Source: an uncultured Oscillospiraceae bacterium (GTDB taxonomy: Bacteria; Bacillota; Clostridia; Oscillospirales; Oscillospiraceae). Taken from it: a DNA stretch of 26,080 bases. The stretch covers positions 1 to 26,080 of the forward strand of contig CAJTPV010000036.1 of NCBI GenBank assembly GCA_910578505.1, read 5' to 3'. Shown in pieces: positions 21,200 to 26,080 of the stretch (position 1 is its first letter; the number at the start of each line of letters is the position of its first letter). The notes beneath the pieces were generated by a model. That model saw only the letters and a program-made list of their open reading frames with translations, ran no database searches and was not told the DNA's origin. The translations under genes and the position numbers were made by a program.

Positions 21200-22420
21200 A
21201 TGGAAAAGCATATTTACGCGGTCTCAGAGCTGAACCTGATGGTGAAAACCATCCTGGACAATGTCCCGGAGCTGGAGAATGTCTGCGTCCGGGGCGAGAT
21301 ATCCAACTACAAGTTCTATCCCTCCAGCGGGCACCACTATTTTTCGCTGAAGGACGAGAACGGCGCCATTCGCTGCGTCTTCTTTAAGGCCCAGGCCAGC
21401 CGGCTGCGCTTCCAGCCCCAGAACGGCATGAAGGTCATCGCCGTGGGGCGGGTGGGCGTGTTCCCTCGGGACGGCACGTATCAGCTCTACTGCGCCTCCC
21501 TGCAGCCCGACGGCGTGGGCGATCTGTATGTGGCCTTTGAGCAGCTGAAGGAAAAGCTGTGGAAGGAGGGACTTTTTGCGCCGGAGCACAAGAAGCCCCT
21601 GCCAGCGTATCCGGAGACCATCGGCATCGTGACCTCCCCCGTGGGCGCCGCTGTCCACGATATGATCCGGATCCTGCGCCGCCGGTATCCGCTGGCCAAG
21701 GTGCTGCTGCTGCCCGTGCGGGTCCAGGGGCCGGAGGCCCCGCCCTCCATTGTCCGGGCCATCCGGTACGCCTGCCAGCGCCGGGCGGCGGATGTGCTGA
21801 TCGTGGGCCGGGGCGGCGGGTCTGCGGAGGACCTGTGGGCCTTTAACGACGAGCAGGTGGCTCGGGCCATCTATGAAGCGGAGATCCCCGTCATCTCCGC
21901 CGTGGGCCATGAGCCGGATGTGACCATCGCCGACTTTGTGGCGGACGCCAGGGCCGCTACCCCCACCCACGGGGCGGAGATGGCCGCGCCGGACCAGGCC
22001 GAGCTGCAGGACAGGCTTCAGAGCCTGCGCCTGCACATGCTCCGGCTCCAGAGCAGCCGCCTGGAGCTGCTGCGCAGACGTCTGGAGAATCTGGCGGCGA
22101 AGCGGGTGATGACCGACCCCCTGGCCTTCGTGGAGGACAAGCGCATGCTGTTGGGTCATGTGCAGAAGGAGCTGTACCACGCTGCGGAGGCCGGACTGAC
22201 GGAGCCGCGGCGCAGTCTCTCCGCGCTGGCCGCGTCCCTGGACGCCCTGAGCCCGCTGCGGGTGCTGGGCAGAGGGTATGCCATGGTGACGGATGAGGCA
22301 GGGCAGGTCCTGCGGCGGGCCAGGGACGCCAGCCTGGGCGATTCGATCGTCAACCGCCTGGCCGACGGGGCCCTGCACTGCCGGGTGGAGAGGATCGTTT
22401 TGGAGGAGGAGAAGCAATGA
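21200..22420 (+). CDS. xseA: Exodeoxyribonuclease VII large subunit
   Basis: 406 residues from ATG 21200; an upstream in-frame TTG at 21137 lies in the terminator hairpin and is rejected. The N-terminal OB domain (VCVRGEISNYKFYPSSGHHYFSLKDE in two halves, residues 28-55) is followed by the catalytic domain with TIGIVTSPVGAAVHDM (about 140), RGGGSAEDLWAFNDE (about 210-224), ISAVGHEPDVTIADFVAD (about 232-250) and ATPTHGAE. The C-terminal helical part ends with LGRGYAMVTD. Exonuclease VII degrades single-stranded DNA into acid-soluble oligonucleotides together with XseB. Its TGA overlaps the xseB ATG by four bases, matching subunit coupling. Confidence 0.97.
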   Translation: MEKHIYAVSELNLMVKTILDNVPELENVCVRGEISNYKFYPSSGHHYFSLKDENGAIRCVFFKAQASRLRFQPQNGMKVIAVGRVGVFPRDGTYQLYCASLQPDGVGDLYVAFEQLKEKLWKEGLFAPEHKKPLPAYPETIGIVTSPVGAAVHDMIRILRRRYPLAKVLLLPVRVQGPEAPPSIVRAIRYACQRRAADVLIVGRGGGSAEDLWAFNDEQVARAIYEAEIPVISAVGHEPDVTIADFVADARAATPTHGAEMAAPDQAELQDRLQSLRLHMLRLQSSRLELLRRRLENLAAKRVMTDPLAFVEDKRMLLGHVQKELYHAAEAGLTEPRRSLSALAASLDALSPLRVLGRGYAMVTDEAGQVLRRARDASLGDSIVNRLADGALHCRVERIVLEEEKQ

Positions 22421-22668
22421 GCGAGAATGCGGAAATGGAAAACAGGAGCTTTGAGCAGAATATGGCCCGGCTGGAGCAGATCGTGGCGCTGCTGGAGCGG
22501 GGCGACGCGCGGCTGGCGGATTCCCTGGCCCTGTTCGAGGAGGGGACAAAGCTGGTGTCCCTCTGCTCCGGGATGCTGGACAACGCGCAGCAGCAGATCA
22601 TGAAGCTGCGCAAGGGTCCTGACGGCCAGCTGGAGGAAGCGCCCTTTGAGGAGGATGTACAGCAATGA
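22417..22668 (+). CDS. xseB: Exodeoxyribonuclease VII small subunit
   Basis: 83 residues, the usual size. SFEQNMARLEQIVALLERGD, then LADSLALFEEGTKLVSLC is the family signature, forming a helical hairpin that binds the XseA C-terminal helices. It overlaps xseA and ispA by ATGA at both ends, so all three are translationally coupled. The tail (PDGQLEEAPFEED) is acidic. Confidence 0.96.
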   Translation: MSENAEMENRSFEQNMARLEQIVALLERGDARLADSLALFEEGTKLVSLCSGMLDNAQQQIMKLRKGPDGQLEEAPFEEDVQQ

Positions 22669-23537
22669 GTGACTATCAGCAGCAATATCAGAGCTATTTT
22701 GATGAGATCGAGCGGTATTTGCAGGGCCTTTTTATGGGCGGCCAGCCCTATGACCGGCTGCAGGAGGCCATGCGCTACAGCCTGCTGGCCGGAGGTAAGC
22801 GGGTCAGGCCGGTGCTGACGCTGGCCTTCTGCGAGGCGCTGGGCGGCCAGCGCCAATCGGCGCTGCCCCTGGCCTGCGCCCTGGAGCTGGTCCACACCTA
22901 CTCCCTGATCCACGACGACCTGCCCTGCATGGACGACGACGAGCTGCGCCGGGGGCAGCCCACCTGCCACACGGTCTACGGTGAGGCCACCGCCGTGCTG
23001 GCCGGGGACGCCCTGCAGGCGGAGGCCTTCCGCCTGATGGCCCAGGCCCCGGAGCTCAGCGGGGAACAGCGGGCGGACGCCGTGCTGGAGCTGGCGCGGG
23101 CCTGCGGCGGGGACGGCATGGTGGCCGGGCAGCTGATGGACGTGGAGCAGATCGTGACCAACGAGGAGGAGCTGCGGCTGATGTGCGGCCTGAAGACCGG
23201 GGCCATGATCCAGGCCGCCGCCGTGCTGGGCTGCGTGGCGGCGGATGCGTCCGGGGAGACGCGGGAGCGGGCCAGGGCCTATGGCCGGCATATCGGCCTG
23301 GCCTTCCAGATCCGGGACGATATGCTGGATGTCACCGCCAGCGAGACGGAGCTGGGAAAGCCGGTGGGCTCGGACCGCAGCGAGGGCAAGCACACCTTCG
23401 CGGATATGCTGGGGCTGGAGGGCTGCGCCGCTGCAGTGGCGGAGGAGACCCGGCTGGCCAAGGAGGCTGTGGAGGGGTTGGACGGCAGCGGATTTTTGTG
23501 CCGGCTGGCGGATACCCTGGCGGATAGGAGGATGTAG
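22665..23537 (+). CDS. ispA: Short-chain polyprenyl diphosphate synthase (farnesyl/geranyl type)
   Basis: 290 residues. GGKRVRPVLTLAF (43-55) binds diphosphate. The first Asp-rich motif is DDLPCMDDD (84-92), followed by RRGQPTCH, GGDGMVAGQLMD near 147-158, KTGAMI near 175 and the second Asp-rich motif RDDMLD (217-222). In the bacterial type, two residues between the aspartates of the first motif, as here, suit C10-C20 products; IspA usually makes farnesyl diphosphate from IPP and DMAPP for quinone and undecaprenyl precursors. ispA directly after xseAB is the classical Firmicutes and enterobacterial order. Confidence 0.94.
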   Translation: MSDYQQQYQSYFDEIERYLQGLFMGGQPYDRLQEAMRYSLLAGGKRVRPVLTLAFCEALGGQRQSALPLACALELVHTYSLIHDDLPCMDDDELRRGQPTCHTVYGEATAVLAGDALQAEAFRLMAQAPELSGEQRADAVLELARACGGDGMVAGQLMDVEQIVTNEEELRLMCGLKTGAMIQAAAVLGCVAADASGETRERARAYGRHIGLAFQIRDDMLDVTASETELGKPVGSDRSEGKHTFADMLGLEGCAAAVAEETRLAKEAVEGLDGSGFLCRLADTLADRRM

Positions 23538-23538
23538 C

Positions 23539-23979
23539 GTGTATTTCGGCATGCTCACCAAAAATCCGGTGATCGACTGCGCCCTGCTGGCCTGGTTTCT
23601 CGCGCAGCTCATCAAGGTCATTTTGGATGTGGTACTGGCCGGAAAGCTGGAGTGGCAGCGATTTTTTTCCAGCGGCGGCATGCCCAGCAGCCATTCCGCG
23701 CTGGTGGTGTCCGCTGCCACCGCGGTGGGGAGGACGGATGGATTCGGCGGGAATTTGTTCGCCCTGTCCGCAATCATCTCCGCCGTGGTGATGTATGACG
23801 CCTGCAACGTCCGGCGCAGCGCCGGCGATACCGCCAGATTGGTCAATAAGCTGCTGGAGCATATGGAGAAGCTGACGGCGGAGGACTTGGCGGATAATCT
23901 GCGGGAGGTCATGGGCCACACGCCGCTGCAGGTGCTGCTGGGCGCTCTGCTGGGACTGGGTGTGGGGCTGCTGGTATAG
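23539..23979 (+). CDS. Divergent PAP2-family membrane protein (YuiD/DUF212-like)
   Basis: 146 residues from GTG 23539; GGAGG at seven bases upstream decides for this over ATG 23551. The frame opens one base after the ispA stop. Landmarks are NPVIDCALLAWFLAQLIKVI, the phosphatase-like GGMPSSHSALVVSAA, MYDACNVRRSAGDTARLVNKLL and the C-terminal GHTPLQVLLGALLGLGVGLL. There are about four membrane spans. In true PAP2 phosphatases the motifs KxxxxxxRP, PSGH and SRxxxxxHxxxD form the site. This divergent branch keeps SSH and the Arg pair, and its substrate is unknown. The location next to ispA hints at polyprenyl phosphate metabolism, by inference only. Confidence 0.88.
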   Translation: MYFGMLTKNPVIDCALLAWFLAQLIKVILDVVLAGKLEWQRFFSSGGMPSSHSALVVSAATAVGRTDGFGGNLFALSAIISAVVMYDACNVRRSAGDTARLVNKLLEHMEKLTAEDLADNLREVMGHTPLQVLLGALLGLGVGLLV

Positions 23980-24007
23980 TGCAGCAGGTACCGAGAGGAT
24001 TTTTTGC

Positions 24008-24541
24008 GTGGTTATATACAGAGAGTTGCTGGAATGCCAGCTGAACCGGGAGCTGTTCCGGCACTTTATCCGCCGCCAGGTGGTCACAGACTGCTGGCGG
24101 CGGGTGGACGGCCGGTGGACGGTCAGACCGGACCCCTTTGTGGACGACTGGTCGGAGGAGGATTTCCGCGTCCTGCTCCAGTGCCTGAAAAACACGGTTT
24201 GCACAGGCGGGTTCCTCTATGCCGCCTTTTGGGAGGACAGGCTGAAGGGCTTTGTCTCCGTGGAATCGGCGCTGTTCGGCGGGGAGCAGCGGTATTTGGA
24301 TTTGACCAGTATCCATGTGTCCGCAGATATGCGGGGGCAGGGAGTGGGCAGGACGCTCTTTGCCGCGGCAAAGGACTGGGCCGCGAAGCAGGGGGCGCGG
24401 AAGCTGTATATCTCCGCCCACTCCGCCGTGGAGACCCAGCGCTTTTACCGGGCGATGGGCTGCACGGAGGCGGCGGTGTACTGCCCGGAGCACGTGGCGG
24501 CGGAGCCCTTTGACTGCCAGCTGGAGTGCCCGCTTTTCTGA
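24008..24541 (+). CDS. GNAT-family N-acetyltransferase
   Basis: 177 residues from GTG 24008, with AGAGGA nine bases upstream; an ATG at 23960 would overlap the preceding gene and add an unrelated leader. The GNAT core is in the C-terminal half: GGFLYAAFWEDRLKGFVSVE, then LTSIHVSADMRGQGVGRTLF with the acetyl-CoA pyrophosphate loop RGQGVG, then AAKQGARKLYISAH and FYRAMGCTEA. The N-terminal 70 residues (YRELLECQLNRELFRHFIRR, WTVRPDPFVDDWS) are less conserved and likely shape the acceptor site. The acceptor is unknown. It is the last gene before a strong terminator. Confidence 0.9.
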   Translation: MVIYRELLECQLNRELFRHFIRRQVVTDCWRRVDGRWTVRPDPFVDDWSEEDFRVLLQCLKNTVCTGGFLYAAFWEDRLKGFVSVESALFGGEQRYLDLTSIHVSADMRGQGVGRTLFAAAKDWAAKQGARKLYISAHSAVETQRFYRAMGCTEAAVYCPEHVAAEPFDCQLECPLF

Positions 24542-24549
24542 ATGCAGCA

Positions 24550-24598
24550 TGTCCCCTGAGGGCCGGAGGCGGGACCGCCGGCTTTCAGGGGACATTTT
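24550..24598 (+). terminator. Intrinsic terminator closing the asp23-to-GNAT operon
   Basis: TGTCCCCTGA (24550-24559) and TCAGGGGACA (24585-24594) pair perfectly. An inner GCCGG/CCGGC stem extends it, and TTTT follows. The convergent glycerate kinase ends six bases further, so the hairpin may also help stop transcription from that side, though there is no T-run in that direction. Confidence 0.85.
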
Positions 24599-24603
24599 GC
24601 TTG

Positions 24604-25842
24604 TTATCGCTGCAGCAGGGCCACCGCCACGTCGTTGACATTGGTCCCTGTAGGGCCGGTGATGATCAGGCCGCCGGTTTTTTCCAGCGCGTGATAGGCG
24701 TCGTTGCTGCGCAGGACGTGGTCAAGCTGGATGCCCTGCTCCCGCAGCGCCGCCGCCGTGCCGCCGTCCGCATATCCGCCGGCGGCGTCGGTGGGGCCGT
24801 CCGTGCCGTCGCTGCCCACGCTGAAGACCGCCGCCCCTGCCAGACCGTCCAGCCCGGCGGCGGCGGCCAGGGCCAGCTCCTGATTGCGCCCGCCCAGCCC
24901 GCTGCCGGTCAGATGGACCACGGTCTCGCCGCCGGCCAGAAACGCCAGGGACCTGTTGGAATCCGCATGGGTGCGCAGGATGGAGGCCAGAAAGCTGCCC
25001 GCCTCCCGCGCTTCGCAGCACAGCCGGTCCGTCAGCAGGATGGGCTCGTAGCCCAGAGCCCGGCACTGCTCCGCGGCGGCGGCGCACAGCTGGCGGACGC
25101 TGCCGGTCACGCAGGCGGTCACATTGTCTAGGGCCCTGGGGGTTTCCTGGCGCAGCAGCGCCTCCGTTTCGGGGGTGAGGCGCAGATGGTACTTGCGGAC
25201 AACCGCCCAGGCCTGAGCGCAGGTGGAGCTGTCCTGGGCGGCGGGGCCTGACGCGATCATATCCAGGGGGTCGCCAAGGATGTCGGACAGGACAATGGAA
25301 AACACCTGGGCCGGGGCGCAGAGCTGAGCAAAGCGGCCTCCCTTCACGGCGGAGAGCCGTTTGCGGATGGTGTTGATCTCCACGATGTCCGCCCCGCAGG
25401 CCAGGAACTGGTCCGTGAGGTCCTGGAGCACCGCGCCGGGCACCAGAGGCTTTTCGAAGAGGGCGCTGCCGCCGCCGGAGAGGAGGAAGAGGACGGTGTC
25501 CTGTTTTGTCAGGTCCCGGACCAGGGACAGGGCCTTTTCCGTTCCGGCGAAGGAATTTTCGTCGGGGACCGGGTGTCCCCCCTCGCAGCAGAGGAAATTC
25601 CCGATGGGCCCCTTCACGTGACCGTATTTTGTCACGACCGCACCGGCGTCAATGCGGGGCCCCAGGCAGTCATAGGCGGCTCTGGCCATCTGCCAGGCGG
25701 CCTTGCCTGCGGCCACCAGCACGACGCGGCCTGGGAAGGTACGGCCCGACAGCGCGCGCTTGACAGCCTCGTCCGGCAGTACGGCCCGGAGGGAGGAGCG
25801 GATAATGGCATCCGCATGGGTGCGCAGGTCCTGGTTCATCAT
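24604..25842 (-). CDS. Type-II glycerate 2-kinase (DUF4147/MOFRL family)
   Basis: 412 residues from ATG 25842, with AAAGGAG seven bases upstream. The N-terminal DUF4147 domain (about 1-230) includes VVLVAAGKAAWQMARAA, VTKYGHVKGP, EGGHPVPDENSFAGTEKALS and the phosphate-binding LFLLSGGGSALFEKP. The C-terminal MOFRL domain includes AFLAGGETVVHLTGSGLGGRN, FSVGSDGTDGPTDAAGGYAD and TGTNVNDVAVALL. These enzymes phosphorylate D-glycerate to 2-phosphoglycerate, feeding sugar-acid or serine breakdown into glycolysis. It is a single-gene unit with its own promoter, and no tartronate or hydroxypyruvate enzymes are next to it. Confidence 0.95.
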   Translation of the reverse strand: MMNQDLRTHADAIIRSSLRAVLPDEAVKRALSGRTFPGRVVLVAAGKAAWQMARAAYDCLGPRIDAGAVVTKYGHVKGPIGNFLCCEGGHPVPDENSFAGTEKALSLVRDLTKQDTVLFLLSGGGSALFEKPLVPGAVLQDLTDQFLACGADIVEINTIRKRLSAVKGGRFAQLCAPAQVFSIVLSDILGDPLDMIASGPAAQDSSTCAQAWAVVRKYHLRLTPETEALLRQETPRALDNVTACVTGSVRQLCAAAAEQCRALGYEPILLTDRLCCEAREAGSFLASILRTHADSNRSLAFLAGGETVVHLTGSGLGGRNQELALAAAAGLDGLAGAAVFSVGSDGTDGPTDAAGGYADGGTAAALREQGIQLDHVLRSNDAYHALEKTGGLIITGPTGTNVNDVAVALLQR

Positions 25843-25873
25843 AGTGTGTCTCCTTTCCGGTTCATCAATATTG

Positions 25874-25894
25874 CATACCTGTTGACGTCGTATG
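25874..25894. promoter_or_regulatory. Dyad downstream of the glycerate kinase promoter
   Basis: CATAC (25874-25878) and GTATG (25890-25894) are inverted around an 11-base centre that contains the palindrome GACGTC (25884-25889). It lies just after the -10 box in the direction of transcription, where a repressor would block initiation. The arms are short. Confidence 0.4.
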
Positions 25895-25897
25895 ACC

Positions 25898-25925
25898 AGT
25901 ATAGCACAGAAAAGCAGAAATTCAA
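25898..25925 (-). promoter_or_regulatory. Promoter of the glycerate kinase gene
   Basis: TTGAAT (25920-25925), 16 bases, TATACT (25898-25903), with a TGC extension of the -10, on the minus strand. About 55 bases separate it from the ATG at 25842. Confidence 0.65.
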
Positions 25926-26080
25926 GCAGGTGCCGGAGGAATGCCGGGGGAATCGTGTCAAACGCCCGGATATTGACGGGAACAATCTCGACAAGCAGGA
26001 AAGTTGAATCAGACCAACGAAGAAATGGGGCTGTAAAAAAACAGCGCCAAGACAGAAGAGGCCACTCGGAAAAGGGTGGC
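25926..26080. other. Right-edge stretch without a gene; small hairpin at the end
   Basis: No reading frame with a ribosome binding site is seen. GCCACTC (26061-26067) and GGGTGGC (26074-26080) form a 7-bp hairpin with one wobble, ending exactly at the window edge. It may be a terminator of a gene outside, but a T-run cannot be seen on the plus strand and is poor on the minus strand. Confidence 0.4.

Overview
The window is a 26 kb chromosomal segment of a GC-rich Clostridia bacterium. Flavonifractor/Lawsonibacter-like Oscillospiraceae are the best guess, from four clues: about 60% or more GC in the genes, strong AGGAGG-type ribosome binding sites, a selenium-type xanthine dehydrogenase, and the Firmicutes order asp23/yqhY-nusB-xseA-xseB-ispA. 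The exact species cannot be told from the sequence. No tRNA, rRNA, CRISPR array or intact insertion sequence was found.

Layout. 1-359 is clearly AT-richer than the rest. It holds the tail of a cut-off reading frame with a long hairpin, then no gene. 360-5394 (minus) is a tight operon running UDG, UPF0371/DUF1846, histidine phosphatase, a nicotinamidase remnant with an internal deletion, and tex. 5467-6027 (plus) is a CmpB-type membrane protein, convergent with an alpha/beta hydrolase (5991-6923, minus). 7079-14981 (minus) is a compact block: an ABC ATPase, a giant FtsX-type permease, a selenium-type molybdenum hydroxylase without an FAD domain, and a polyferredoxin, closed by a terminator. 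15123-15869 is an sfsA-like gene. 16087-16936 is an XRE regulator with a DUF3796 membrane partner, behind a strong promoter that carries a dyad.

17216-20073 (plus) is a cell-division operon, ftsE-ftsX and a secreted coiled-coil M23 peptidase, with its own promoter and terminator. 20240-24541 (plus) is asp23, nusB, xseA, xseB, ispA, a PAP2-like membrane protein and a GNAT acetyltransferase, most of them overlapping or tightly spaced. 24604-25842 (minus) is a type-II glycerate kinase. The last 240 bases hold its promoter region and no recognisable gene.

Most striking observation: the permease at 10177-14283 contains two heptad-repeat arms of equal length (32 heptads plus two 4-residue insertions each), separated by an 87-residue non-repeat tip. 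The insertions sit at exactly mirrored positions in the two arms. This is what an antiparallel coiled-coil hairpin about 35 nm long on the outside of the cell would require, enough to reach across a Gram-positive wall. Other points of interest are the SfsA homologue lacking the catalytic glutamate, the nicotinamidase deletion relic, and dyads overlapping three promoters.
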